Assembly (NCBI GenBank): GCA_014859095.1
Contig: JACUUV010000009.1
Location: 1 to 62,738, forward strand
Length of the DNA stretch: 62,738 bases
Reading direction: 5' to 3'
DNA from: Clostridia bacterium
GTDB lineage: Bacteria > Bacillota > Clostridia > Peptostreptococcales > Acidaminobacteraceae
Each line of letters opens with the position of its first letter. Position 1 is the first letter of the stretch. The notes under the pieces are model-generated. The model saw only the letters and a list, made by a program, of their open reading frames with translations. It ran no database searches and was not told where the DNA came from. The translations under genes were made by a program, and so were the position numbers. Below, piece after piece: positions 25,670 through 34,197 of this stretch.

Positions 25670-25743
25670 CTGGACCTTTTTAGGAAGCTATAGCCCTTTG
25701 ACTGATTGATAAGGGCACCTGCTCGACACAGGAGGTTAACATT
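25670..25743 (+). ncRNA. Structured RNA segment overlapping the flgE ribosome binding site
   Basis: The 74-base gap folds into several elements. A GCCCTT/AAGGGC stem (25693-25698 with 25711-25716) has a 12-base loop. A CCTG/CAGG hairpin (25718-25721 with 25729-25732) competes with an ACCT/AGGT pairing (25717-25720 with 25733-25736) that would cover the AGGAGGT ribosome binding site. The 8-base palindrome GCTATAGC also lies here. I did not recognise a known riboswitch class. A regulatory role is inference. Confidence 0.5.
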
Positions 25744-27090
25744 ATGATGAGATCAATGTTTTCTGGTGTATCTTCATTAAGATCACACCAGCTGCGCATG
25801 GATGTAATAGGTAACAACATAGCCAATGTCAATACGGTTGGTTATAAGGCTTCAAATGTGACATTTGCGGAAACCTATAGCCAGACTCTTGCCGGAGCCA
25901 GTTCTTCAGGCACCTCAAGAGGTGGTACGAACCCTATGCAAGTCGGACTTGGAACAAATGTATCTTCCATATCTGTGAATCATACAAAAGGTTCCATCCA
26001 GAGAACCGATATCGCAACAGATTTGATGGTGGATGGTTCAGGTTTTTTTATGGTGACCAATGATGCCAACGCACAAAACAAGTTTTACACACGCGCAGGC
26101 AACTTCGCGATGGATGAACTCGGATTCCTAGTGACCACTGACGGTTACAAAGTTCTAGATATCAACTTCAAACCGATTCAAGTCAATATGTCGGATACGA
26201 AGAAAGCGACTGCAACCCAGAATTTGACGTTTAATGGCAACATAAACTTCAATGATAAGGATTATACCACAACAGTGGATCTTTATGATTCGCTTGGTGA
26301 CATCCATACACTCAACATCAAGTTTGGTGACAATTTGGTCATGACGGGCACGCAAGTTATTGATACACTGGATCCAAAGTATGATCCCGCAAATGCAACG
26401 GATCAAGTGAAATACTCGTATCGTGCGATGGAATATACAAATACGGATGGTACTCCAATCACTTTGAATCCCGCAACACCTATTTATGTTAAATTCAATG
26501 AAAATGGTGAAGTTGTCAATGTGGTGACACTGAATACTCCTGGTGACCCGGAAGGTGCTGACACAGCATTTGCTGGTACACTTACAAAAGTGGTTCCTGG
26601 TGCATCCAATATCGTACTGGATATCGACCGTACTATGTTCTTTGCAAATGCTGACGTTAATGACGCTAGAATTTTTACACAATACTCTCAGGAATCAGAT
26701 GCCAAAGGCGTCCAACTCGGAGGTATTTCAGCGGGTACAATCGATACTTTCAATATTTCATCCAAAGGTGAAATCATAGGCATCTACACCAATGGCGAAA
26801 GAAAAATTCTTCAAATCATTGGATTAGTCGATTTCGATAACCCTGCAGGCCTTATGAAACTCGGAGGCAACCTTTTCCAAGGAACGCCAAACTCCGGCAC
26901 TCCAAAATATGGTGCTCCCGCAACAGGAAGTTTTGGAGCAGTAACACCTGGTGCACTTGAAATGAGCAATGTGGACCTTGCGGCGCAATTTACGGATATG
27001 ATTACGACACAAAGAGGCTTTCAGGCGAATTCAAGGGTTATCACAACCAGTGATGAAATACTTCAGGAGCTTGTCAATCTTAAGAGATAA
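25744..27090 (+). CDS. flgE: Flagellar hook protein FlgE
   Basis: 448-residue hook subunit. The N-terminal rod/hook helix carries LRMDVIGNNIANVNTVGYKA, and the C-terminal helix contains MITTQRGFQANSRVITTSDE. The long variable middle (about 150-330) distinguishes hook protein from the shorter FlgG rod protein. ATG 25744 or the next codon ATG 25747 follows GGAGGTT. A weak terminator lies directly after the gene. Confidence 0.95.
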   Translation: MMRSMFSGVSSLRSHQLRMDVIGNNIANVNTVGYKASNVTFAETYSQTLAGASSSGTSRGGTNPMQVGLGTNVSSISVNHTKGSIQRTDIATDLMVDGSGFFMVTNDANAQNKFYTRAGNFAMDELGFLVTTDGYKVLDINFKPIQVNMSDTKKATATQNLTFNGNINFNDKDYTTTVDLYDSLGDIHTLNIKFGDNLVMTGTQVIDTLDPKYDPANATDQVKYSYRAMEYTNTDGTPITLNPATPIYVKFNENGEVVNVVTLNTPGDPEGADTAFAGTLTKVVPGASNIVLDIDRTMFFANADVNDARIFTQYSQESDAKGVQLGGISAGTIDTFNISSKGEIIGIYTNGERKILQIIGLVDFDNPAGLMKLGGNLFQGTPNSGTPKYGAPATGSFGAVTPGALEMSNVDLAAQFTDMITTQRGFQANSRVITTSDEILQELVNLKR

Positions 27091-27095
27091 TTAAT

Positions 27096-27123
27096 CTACC
27101 CGTAGGAGACTGCGGGTAGTTTT
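27096..27123 (+). terminator. Weak terminator or attenuator after flgE
   Basis: A perfect 7-bp stem CTACCCG/CGGGTAG (27096-27102 with 27113-27119) with a 10-base loop and only four T after it. It may reduce transcription into flbD-mot after the abundant hook gene. Confidence 0.65.
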
Positions 27124-27151
27124 CGTGTTTATATCGTGAAAGGTGGCATTT

Positions 27152-27343
27152 ATGATCAAAGTTACGCGGCTCAACGGGGATCCGATCTATATCAACTCGG
27201 CATTGATTGAGTTTATTGAAGAGACACCAGATACAATGGTCACTTTGACAACAGGTAAAAAGCTTATCATCAAAGAACATGTTGAGGATGTCATAAAAAG
27301 TATCCTTGAATATAATGCAAAAATAAGTCAATATATAAAGTAA
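27152..27343 (+). CDS. flbD: FlbD/SwrD family protein
   Basis: 63-residue protein beginning MIKVTRLNGDPIYINSALIE, the hallmark of the small FlbD/SwrD family. In B. subtilis SwrD raises motor torque by supporting MotAB. Here it lies immediately before motA, which fits. ATG 27152 follows AAAGGTGG. An in-frame GTG upstream is inside that site. Confidence 0.92.
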   Translation: MIKVTRLNGDPIYINSALIEFIEETPDTMVTLTTGKKLIIKEHVEDVIKSILEYNAKISQYIK

Positions 27344-27377
27344 GAGAAAAAGAAATTATATAAACGAGGTGTTAATT

Positions 27378-28166
27378 TTGGATATAACTACAATTATTGG
27401 GATCGTACTGGGATTTGTGCTGGTAGGCTGGGGCATCATGAGCAACAGTAACCTTGGCAGCTATATTGACCCGCCATCACTTGTCATCGTTCTTGGAGGC
27501 ACCATATCGGGTTTTCTAGTGGCTTATCCACTCAAAGAAATCCTGAATATAGGTAAGGTGTTCTCAAAAACCATCAAGAATAGTGAATTTGATGTGGATC
27601 AGATCATCACAAAAATAATCGAGCTTGCAAATGTGGCCAGACGTGAAGGTCTGCTTGCGCTTGAAGAGGCCGTATCAGAAATCAAGGATGACTTCCTGCA
27701 AAAGGGTGTCATGTTGATTGTTGACGGTACAGATCCCGAACTTGTAAAAAATATTATGGAAACTGAAATTGAAAACCTCACTGATCGACATTCAAAAAAC
27801 AGATCCATGTTGGAAACGATGGGTACCCTGGCGCCTGCATTTGGTATGGTTGGTACACTTATAGGTCTTGTCGCCATGCTACAAAATCTGTCAGATCCCG
27901 CATCCATAGGCCCATCCATGGCTGTAGCCCTTTTAACCACATTTTATGGCTCTTTGTTCGCCAACCTCATATTTATTCCAATGGCTGGGAAATTAAGCCT
28001 TAAGAGCAACGAGGAAGTTTTGATCCGAAATGTTATGGTTGAAGGATTGCTTTCTATTCAAGCGGGAGAAAATCCAAGAATAATCGAAGAAAAATTAAAA
28101 GTCTTTTTACCACCATCTGTCAGAAAAACAGTAGGTACTCAGGAGGCGAGGTCAGAAAATGGCTAG
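27378..28166 (+). CDS. motA: Flagellar motor stator protein MotA
   Basis: 262-residue inner-membrane stator subunit with four transmembrane helices that, with MotB, forms the proton or sodium channel driving rotation. Conserved blocks are ARREGLLALEEAVSEIKDDF, the cytoplasmic loop contacting FliG, and GTLAPAFGMVGTLIGLV. I chose TTG 27378 (MDITTIIGIV...), six to seven bases after GAGGTG. This also matches the family N-terminus. It overlaps motB by eight bases. Confidence 0.96.
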   Translation: MDITTIIGIVLGFVLVGWGIMSNSNLGSYIDPPSLVIVLGGTISGFLVAYPLKEILNIGKVFSKTIKNSEFDVDQIITKIIELANVARREGLLALEEAVSEIKDDFLQKGVMLIVDGTDPELVKNIMETEIENLTDRHSKNRSMLETMGTLAPAFGMVGTLIGLVAMLQNLSDPASIGPSMAVALLTTFYGSLFANLIFIPMAGKLSLKSNEEVLIRNVMVEGLLSIQAGENPRIIEEKLKVFLPPSVRKTVGTQEARSENG

Positions 28167-28905
28167 AAAGAAACCCCCTGAAAAAAAAGGTGGCGCACCG
28201 GAATGGATGACCACTTATGGTGATCTTGTCACCCTACTGATGTGTTTCTTTGTTTTACTATTTGCATTTTCTTCCATAGATGCTCAAAAATTTGAAGCTG
28301 TAATGGAATCCTTCCAAGGATCTGCGGGTGTATTGTCTGGGGGAAAGGCACTTTCAGAAGCGCCATTTGTTTTTGATGCAATGCCTGAGAGTCAGACCTC
28401 CAAGGAGCAAGTCGTCGAGATGAAGAAGCTTGAAGAACTGAAGGAAAAAGTTGAGGCTTATCTTGAAGAAAATGGCATGCAGGCTCAGGTTGAACTCAAA
28501 CTTGAGGAGCGTGGCCTGGTTATTCGATTCAAAGATAACGTACTTTTTTCTCCGGGTAGTGCCACTATAAACAATGAGTCGTTCAGAATACTGGACTTCC
28601 TTGCCGGTCTCTTGAAGTCTGAGGAACTGATCAATGAAGAAATCATGGTTGAAGGCCATACGGACAATGTGCCGATCAACACACCTATTCATCCGAGCAA
28701 CTGGGAGCTTTCCACGAACAGGGCGACAAATGTCGTCAGATATTTCGTTGAAAGATCTGGATTCACACCTTCGCGAATATCTGCTGCAGGATTCAGTGAA
28801 TATCGACCGATTGCAAGCAATGAAACCGCTTTAGGTCGCGCGGCAAATCGCAGGGTGGATATAGTCGTCATAAACCGTTCTGAGATCAATAGTGTTAACG
28901 AATAA
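28159..28905 (+). CDS. motB: Flagellar motor stator protein MotB
   Basis: 248-residue protein with one transmembrane helix near residues 23-42. The ion-carrying aspartate is Asp22 in WMTTYGDLVTLLMCFFVLLF. The C-terminal OmpA-like domain binds peptidoglycan (VEGHTDNVPINT near residue 163, then SNWELSTNRATNVVRYF and AANRRVDIVV). A helical plug/linker precedes it. I cannot decide between proton and sodium coupling. Confidence 0.96.
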   Translation: MARKKPPEKKGGAPEWMTTYGDLVTLLMCFFVLLFAFSSIDAQKFEAVMESFQGSAGVLSGGKALSEAPFVFDAMPESQTSKEQVVEMKKLEELKEKVEAYLEENGMQAQVELKLEERGLVIRFKDNVLFSPGSATINNESFRILDFLAGLLKSEELINEEIMVEGHTDNVPINTPIHPSNWELSTNRATNVVRYFVERSGFTPSRISAAGFSEYRPIASNETALGRAANRRVDIVVINRSEINSVNE

Positions 28906-28942
28906 ACGAAGAAGCGAATAATCAAATCAGGAGGCAATATCG

Positions 28943-29365
28943 ATGGGTAAAAAGAAATTAATCATAATAATCGTAGCTATTGTGCTTGTACTCGCAATCA
29001 TTGGAGTAGTTGCAGTGGTACTGATCAACAACAGCACAAAAGAAAAACCGATTGTATACTATGAGGTTCAACTGGATGAGGAATACTCCAATCTGGCGGA
29101 TACCAATAGTGCAAAAATCGTGAAATACCGTGTGACCATTGAATATACCGATGAAAAGATGCTCGCTGAAATCGAAAAAAACAAGACGCGAATCAGAAAC
29201 AATATCGATGAAATCATGCGTGCCACCTTATCGGATGATATATCAAAAGCGAATGGAAAACAGCGTTTGAGAGATCGTATCAAAGATATGGTCATTGATG
29301 TCCTCGATACAGACGAGGATGTCATAACCAATATATATATACAACCATTTGTGGTTCAAGGTTAA
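28943..29365 (+). CDS. fliL: Flagellar basal body-associated protein FliL
   Basis: 140-residue single-pass membrane protein (helix near residues 5-28) with a periplasmic-side FliL domain ending in VITNIYIQPFVVQG. FliL surrounds and supports active stator units, which fits its place after motB. ATG 28943 follows AGGAGG. Confidence 0.92.
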   Translation: MGKKKLIIIIVAIVLVLAIIGVVAVVLINNSTKEKPIVYYEVQLDEEYSNLADTNSAKIVKYRVTIEYTDEKMLAEIEKNKTRIRNNIDEIMRATLSDDISKANGKQRLRDRIKDMVIDVLDTDEDVITNIYIQPFVVQG

Positions 29366-29389
29366 GTAATAACGCCATATTGCCGATAA
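29363..29389 (+). promoter_or_regulatory. Candidate sigma-D promoter for fliM
   Basis: TAAG (29363-29366), exactly 15 bases, then GCCGATAA (29382-29389). This is close to the TAAA-N15-GCCGATAT consensus. It overlaps the fliL stop and lies 65 bases before fliM. A TTGACA at 29395 without a clear -10 partner is also present. Confidence 0.65.
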
Positions 29390-29453
29390 TTATTTTGACA
29401 TAGTTTTAATTTATGCATCAATAATCAAAATCTCGAGACAAGGAGGTGGTTTT

Positions 29454-30461
29454 ATGTCAGATGTAATGTCTCAAAACGAGATAGACGAACTGCTCGCAGC
29501 GCTCAGTACCGGTGAGGTGGATGTTCGGGACATTGAAGAAGACAAGAAAGAACGCAAGGTTAGAAAATATGATTTCAGCAGACCGGACAAGTTTGCAAAA
29601 GATCAACTCAGAACACTTGAAATCATTCACGAAAATTTCTCTAGACTTTTGAACAACTTCCTGTCTGGATATTTGAGAACCTATATTGAAGTCGATGTCA
29701 TTTCCGTGCAAAGTTTGATCTATACCGAGTTCAGCAATTCCATTTCCAATCCCGCGATACTAGGTATAGTCGATTTTTCGCCATTTGACGGACAAATCAT
29801 CATAGATGTCTCTTCAGACATTGCTTATACAATGATTGAACGCGTTCTTGGGGGAAGCAGCAAATCCCGAGGCGTCTCAAAAGAAAATAGATCCCTGACC
29901 GAAATTGAGATGACTTTACTTAGAAATATTTTAATCAAGTTCATCAATCTTCTGAAGGAACCATGGGGTAATATCGTTGAACTTAGGCCAAAACTCGAAA
30001 ATATCGAAACCAATTCACAATTTGCTCAAATCGTATCTCCGGCGGAATCCATCGCTCTAGTGACGTTTAATATCCATATAGGGGATGTGGAGGGAATGGT
30101 CAATGTATGTATCCCTCATTTTGTCATAGAGCCCATTCTACCAAGTTTAAGTTCTAGACTTTGGTTTGCAACCAGCAATAAAAGAGATGTCACTGAAGAG
30201 GAACGTGGTGCTCTTGAATCGGGCATTGGTGGTTCAAGGCTCAATTTGGCCACAATAGTGGGACAATCGACCATTTCCATTTCAGAACTGCTCAATTTAC
30301 AAAAAGGCGACATTATTTTACTGAATCAAAAAGTGGATGATCCATTTGAGATCTATGTTGAAAATCAGTTGAAATTTCGTGGTAAACCAGGAATCAAGAA
30401 AAAGAATGTAGCAGTTATGATCACTGAAGTAGTAGAGGAAGGAGATGAATCAAATGACTGA
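29454..30461 (+). CDS. fliM: Flagellar motor switch protein FliM
   Basis: 335-residue C-ring protein. The N-terminal CheY-P binding motif is MSQNEIDELLAALSTGE. The CheC-like middle domain lacks the phosphatase residues, and a SpoA/FliN-like C-terminus follows (LLNLQKGDIILLNQKVDDPF). ATG 29454 follows AAGGAGGTGG. It overlaps fliY. Confidence 0.97.
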   Translation: MSDVMSQNEIDELLAALSTGEVDVRDIEEDKKERKVRKYDFSRPDKFAKDQLRTLEIIHENFSRLLNNFLSGYLRTYIEVDVISVQSLIYTEFSNSISNPAILGIVDFSPFDGQIIIDVSSDIAYTMIERVLGGSSKSRGVSKENRSLTEIEMTLLRNILIKFINLLKEPWGNIVELRPKLENIETNSQFAQIVSPAESIALVTFNIHIGDVEGMVNVCIPHFVIEPILPSLSSRLWFATSNKRDVTEEERGALESGIGGSRLNLATIVGQSTISISELLNLQKGDIILLNQKVDDPFEIYVENQLKFRGKPGIKKKNVAVMITEVVEEGDESND

Positions 30462-31575
30462 TATGCTTTCTCAAGAAGAAATAGATGCTTTATTAGGCGG
30501 CGGTAGTCCTATATCAAAACCCATGGATGTTGCTGAATTGACAGAAGAAGAAGCGGATGCCATAGGAGAAATCGGGAATATAAGCATGGGAACTGCGGCA
30601 ACAACTCTATTCACTTTGCTTAATAAAAAAGTCACGATCACTACGCCCAAAGTTCATGAAACCACAATGAAATTAATGGCGGAAGAGTTTAAAGATCCTT
30701 CAGTACTGATCAATATCACTTATAAAATGGGTATTGAAGGTGTAAATTTTCTTATTTTACATGAAACCGATGTAAAAATCATCACTGACCTTATGATGGG
30801 AGGAGATGGCTCCAATATTTCAAATGAGCTCAATGACTTGCATTTGAGTGCCATCAGCGAAGCCATGAATCAGATGATTGGTTCCTCTTCAACTTCGTTG
30901 TCTGAAATGCTTGGTAAAAAGATTGACATTTCTCCACCGGAAGCGTTCCATAATAAAATTTCTGAATTGGATTATGACCAGTTCGGTGTTAGAGAAGATG
31001 ATCGTGTGGTCAAAATATCATTTAGAATGACAGTAGGAGACTTGATTGACAGTGAAATCATGCAAGTACTTCCAATTCAGGTCGCCAAACAAATGGTTTC
31101 GACGCTGATCGGTGGCAAACCTCAGCCTGAACCAAAAATTGAAATACCAAGACGTGCATCTGAAACTCCTATGGAAGAAAAAGTTTCACCAAAAAGCGAA
31201 CCACAGAAACAAGCCTATTACCATGAAGAAGATGAGCCAAAACAAAGAGTCACCGGTAAAAAAGTTAATGCAGTGCCACTTCAGTTCGAAAATTTTGATA
31301 GCAATTCTGCTCAAATGTATTATAATAATGATATAGACTTGATTCGGGATGTTCCTCTTGAAATCACGGTTGAACTCGGTAAAACGGGTAAAAAAATCAA
31401 TGAAATTCTTGATTTTGGTGTTGGAACGGTGATTGAACTAGATCGCCTTGTTGGAGAACCTCTTGATATACTAGCCAATGGAAAGAGAATTGCCAAGGGT
31501 GAGGTAGTGGTTGTAGATGAGAATTACGGCATAAGAATTACCGATATCATAATACCAAGAAGAGTTAACGAATAG
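30454..31575 (+). CDS. fliY: Flagellar motor switch phosphatase FliY
   Basis: 373-residue FliN-type switch protein with a CheY-P phosphatase domain. The N-terminus (MLSQEEIDALLGGGSP) binds CheY-P. Both CheC-type catalytic patterns are intact: DAIGEIGN with Pro 23 positions on, and SAISEAMN with Pro 22 on. A variable linker (about 215-290) precedes the C-terminal SpoA/FliN domain (DVPLEITVELGKTGKKINEI). I chose ATG 30454 because AGGAG then has normal spacing. ATG 30445 is too close. Confidence 0.96.
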   Translation: MTDMLSQEEIDALLGGGSPISKPMDVAELTEEEADAIGEIGNISMGTAATTLFTLLNKKVTITTPKVHETTMKLMAEEFKDPSVLINITYKMGIEGVNFLILHETDVKIITDLMMGGDGSNISNELNDLHLSAISEAMNQMIGSSSTSLSEMLGKKIDISPPEAFHNKISELDYDQFGVREDDRVVKISFRMTVGDLIDSEIMQVLPIQVAKQMVSTLIGGKPQPEPKIEIPRRASETPMEEKVSPKSEPQKQAYYHEEDEPKQRVTGKKVNAVPLQFENFDSNSAQMYYNNDIDLIRDVPLEITVELGKTGKKINEILDFGVGTVIELDRLVGEPLDILANGKRIAKGEVVVVDENYGIRITDIIIPRRVNE

Positions 31576-31592
31576 TTTTAAGGAGGACAAAT

Positions 31593-31955
31593 ATGGCTAA
31601 TACAATATTAGTTGTTGATGATGCAGCATTTATGAGAATGATGATTAAAGATGTTTTAACAAAAAATGGATTCGAAGTTGTCGGTGAAGCTGAGAATGGT
31701 CAAAAGGCGATTGAAAAGTACAAGGAACTCAGACCTGAACTCGTGATCATGGACATCACAATGCCAGAAGTGGATGGAATCCAAGCTGTTAAGGAGATCA
31801 AATCATTTGATCCGAATGCAAAAGTAGTTATGTGCTCGGCTATGGGACAACAAGCTATGGTAATTGAATCCATACAAGCCGGCGCACGCGATTTTATTGT
31901 GAAGCCATTTCAAGCAGATCGTGTAATTGAAGCGGTTAAGAAAGTATTGGGATAG
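31593..31955 (+). CDS. cheY: Chemotaxis response regulator CheY
   Basis: 120-residue single receiver domain. The phosphoacceptor is Asp54 in ELVIMDITMPEVDG. Acidic residues Asp9/Asp10 (VVDD), the Ser in VVMCSAMGQQ and the Lys in IVKPF complete the site. It carries the signal from CheA to FliM/FliY, whose genes lie just upstream. ATG 31593 follows AAGGAGG. Confidence 0.97.
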   Translation: MANTILVVDDAAFMRMMIKDVLTKNGFEVVGEAENGQKAIEKYKELRPELVIMDITMPEVDGIQAVKEIKSFDPNAKVVMCSAMGQQAMVIESIQAGARDFIVKPFQADRVIEAVKKVLG

Positions 31956-31965
31956 GTGATTTTGT

Positions 31966-32361
31966 ATGTACAATCTCACCTATGCGCTTACAAGTTATAA
32001 TCGGGCTGACGATTTGTGGTTTACAATAAGATACATTATTGTAGCCACATTATTTATATGCATATTATGGATATTCTCTAAGGCTATAACTAAGAAAAAT
32101 TATATCTCTTTGAAGGACAGACGCATTAAAGTGGTGGAAAGAACCCTCCTTTCAAACGATAAGAGTTTGTTATTAGTGGAACTAGAGAATATTTTTTATG
32201 TGCTTTCCATGGACAAAAATGGGATTCAATTGATTGACAAACGTGAGGACTTGACTCATGAACAGTTTGTAAAAGATGAAGTTCAGGGCTTATCGTTTAT
32301 GAATCAACTTAAGGCATCCATAATAAAAAGAGATAAAGATAAGGAATCAAGGGATGAATGA
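31966..32361 (+). CDS. fliO: Flagellar export protein FliO
   Basis: 131-residue protein with one transmembrane helix (about residues 21-40) and a small cytoplasmic domain (YISLKDRRIKVVERTLLSND, LLVELENIFYVLS). FliO helps assemble the FliP ring. Identity is supported by position between cheY and fliP. ATG 31966 follows AGGTG. It overlaps fliP by eight bases. Confidence 0.88.
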   Translation: MYNLTYALTSYNRADDLWFTIRYIIVATLFICILWIFSKAITKKNYISLKDRRIKVVERTLLSNDKSLLLVELENIFYVLSMDKNGIQLIDKREDLTHEQFVKDEVQGLSFMNQLKASIIKRDKDKESRDE

Positions 32362-33127
32362 TTTTGGGGGAATGAAAAAAACTTTGTTGCTTTTTTTTGT
32401 TGTGTTGGTATTGTTGCAGTTTGGGGCACCAACATATGGAGCAACCACCATCGGTTTACCGGATATCAATATAAGCATCAGTGGTGAAAATGGAGATGTG
32501 GAAGTAGCGAACAGCATTCAGATTTTAATCATGTTGACTATTCTATCTCTTGCGCCTTCCATATTGATTATGATGACATCATTTACTCGAATTGTCATTG
32601 TACTCGGTTTTGTCAGAAGGGCACTTTCTCTACAATCCACACCACCAAATCAGACTCTGATCGGCCTGGCTTTATTTTTGACATTTTTTGTCATGAGCCC
32701 GGTTTTTACTGATGCTTATGAAAATGCATACGTTCCATTATCTGAAGGCACTGTAACTTTGGAAGAAGCGGTTGACTCGGCATCTGAACCCTTTAAGGAG
32801 TTTATGCTAAGACAAGTGCGATCCAAAGATTTAGCGCTTTTTTTGGATATTGCGAATATAGATAAAGTGGAAACAAAGGATGATATACCTCTGACTGTTG
32901 TCGTACCGGCTTTTATAATCAGTGAACTCAAACTCAGTTTTGAAATCGGTTTTTTGATTTTCGTACCCTTTATAGTAGTGGACATGATCGTCGCCTCGAC
33001 GCTCATGGCACTTGGTATGATGATGTTGCCGCCTGTAATGATCTCATTGCCTATAAAGATATTATTATTCATAATGGTGGATGGTTGGCATCTGATGGTT
33101 GAAAAATTAATATTGAGTATAAGGTGA
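32354..33127 (+). CDS. fliP: Flagellar export gate protein FliP
   Basis: 257-residue gate subunit. An N-terminal hydrophobic signal-like segment (LLLFFVVLVLLQFGAPTYGA) is followed by the conserved FliP blocks SLAPSILIMMTSFTRIVIVL and FLTFFVMSPVF, then C-terminal membrane helices. ATG 32354 has AAGGA at good spacing. ATG 32372 is an alternative that would begin exactly at the signal-like segment. Confidence 0.96.
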   Translation: MNDFGGMKKTLLLFFVVLVLLQFGAPTYGATTIGLPDINISISGENGDVEVANSIQILIMLTILSLAPSILIMMTSFTRIVIVLGFVRRALSLQSTPPNQTLIGLALFLTFFVMSPVFTDAYENAYVPLSEGTVTLEEAVDSASEPFKEFMLRQVRSKDLALFLDIANIDKVETKDDIPLTVVVPAFIISELKLSFEIGFLIFVPFIVVDMIVASTLMALGMMMLPPVMISLPIKILLFIMVDGWHLMVEKLILSIR

Positions 33128-33139
33128 TAGAGGTGCGAA

Positions 33140-33409
33140 ATGACTGAGGAAATGATTATAGATTTATTTTCAGAAGCAATAAAAATTATATTGGTACTTT
33201 CTGCACCTATGCTTCTGAGTGGTCTCTTAATAGGTCTTCTCATTGCGATATTCCAAGCAACGACTCAGATACAAGAAGCCACACTGGCTTTTGTTCCGAA
33301 AATAATCGTTGTTTTTTTGGTTTTGATGTTCACAGGATCTTGGATCATCAACTCATTGGTTGAGTTCACTAACGAAATCATGAATATGATCGACTTAATC
33401 ATATATTAG
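33140..33409 (+). CDS. fliQ: Flagellar export gate protein FliQ
   Basis: 89-residue protein with two transmembrane helices and the FliQ loop IAIFQATTQIQEATLAFVPK. Four copies wrap the FliP-FliR complex. It starts 12 bases after fliP with GAGGTG upstream. Confidence 0.96.
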   Translation: MTEEMIIDLFSEAIKIILVLSAPMLLSGLLIGLLIAIFQATTQIQEATLAFVPKIIVVFLVLMFTGSWIINSLVEFTNEIMNMIDLIIY

Positions 33410-33418
33410 GGGGAATCC

Positions 33419-34186
33419 ATGCAATATTCGTTACCCTTGTTGGATTTGATTTTAGTAGGCGCAAGATTGGCAGGTATGATATTCGCCGCACCATTTTTTG
33501 GAAGCCGAAATTATCCTGTGCCCATCAAAATCGGGTTGGTACTGTTTACTACAATCTTGATCAACCCACTCGTGACATCGAATATTCTTTACGATGTCAG
33601 CAATGTATGGGACTTTGCCTATCATTTGACCAATGAGATATTTATTGGATTATTTATAGGAATTATTCTTACTGTCTATTTTAATTTTATTTATTTCGCG
33701 GGAGACATCATCGACAGGGATTTGGGATTTGCCATGGTGAATGTGGTCAATCCCATGGATGAGTCACAAATTCCAATCACTGCAAATCTATTTTATATTT
33801 TCTCGATTTTGATTTTCTTGCAGCTTAATTTGCATCATCAGCTGATTACAGCTTTGGTCGTTTCATATGAGCGTATTCCGTTAGGATCGAATTTCTTTGC
33901 ATTCAGTGCCTATACATTGATTCTTGAAATTTTGGCTCAGACTTTTGTAATCGGTTTTCAAGTGGCGGCACCTTTCATCATCACTGTACTGATTGCAAAT
34001 ATAATTCTTGGACTCTTGGCAAAAGCCATGCCCGGTATGAACGTATTCATTTTAGGTATGCCATTTAAGATTTTCTTTGGTTTTTTACTATTTATCATGT
34101 TGATGCCATTTTATTATGAGATATTTTCAGAAATCCTTCATTCCGGATTTTACTACGTGCAAAAGTTTTTCAGTCTATTCCCATAA
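33419..34186 (+). CDS. fliR: Flagellar export gate protein FliR
   Basis: 255-residue polytopic protein with about six membrane helices. It carries the family segments LVGARLAGMIFAAPFFGSRN and GLLAKAMPGMNVFILGMPFK. It completes the FliP5Q4R1 gate. ATG 33419 follows GGGGG. Confidence 0.95.
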   Translation: MQYSLPLLDLILVGARLAGMIFAAPFFGSRNYPVPIKIGLVLFTTILINPLVTSNILYDVSNVWDFAYHLTNEIFIGLFIGIILTVYFNFIYFAGDIIDRDLGFAMVNVVNPMDESQIPITANLFYIFSILIFLQLNLHHQLITALVVSYERIPLGSNFFAFSAYTLILEILAQTFVIGFQVAAPFIITVLIANIILGLLAKAMPGMNVFILGMPFKIFFGFLLFIMLMPFYYEIFSEILHSGFYYVQKFFSLFP

Positions 34187-34197
34187 GAAGGTGACCA

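Noticed and set aside
25670-25743. c-di-GMP riboswitch before flgE
   Set aside because: A cyclic dinucleotide switch would fit the context, but I do not see the conserved GEMM-I or GEMM-II core motifs. I therefore report only an unclassified structured segment.
29395-29425. TTGACA before fliM as a sigma-A promoter
   Set aside because: The -35 is perfect but no acceptable -10 is found at 16-18 bases. The sigma-D element just upstream is better.
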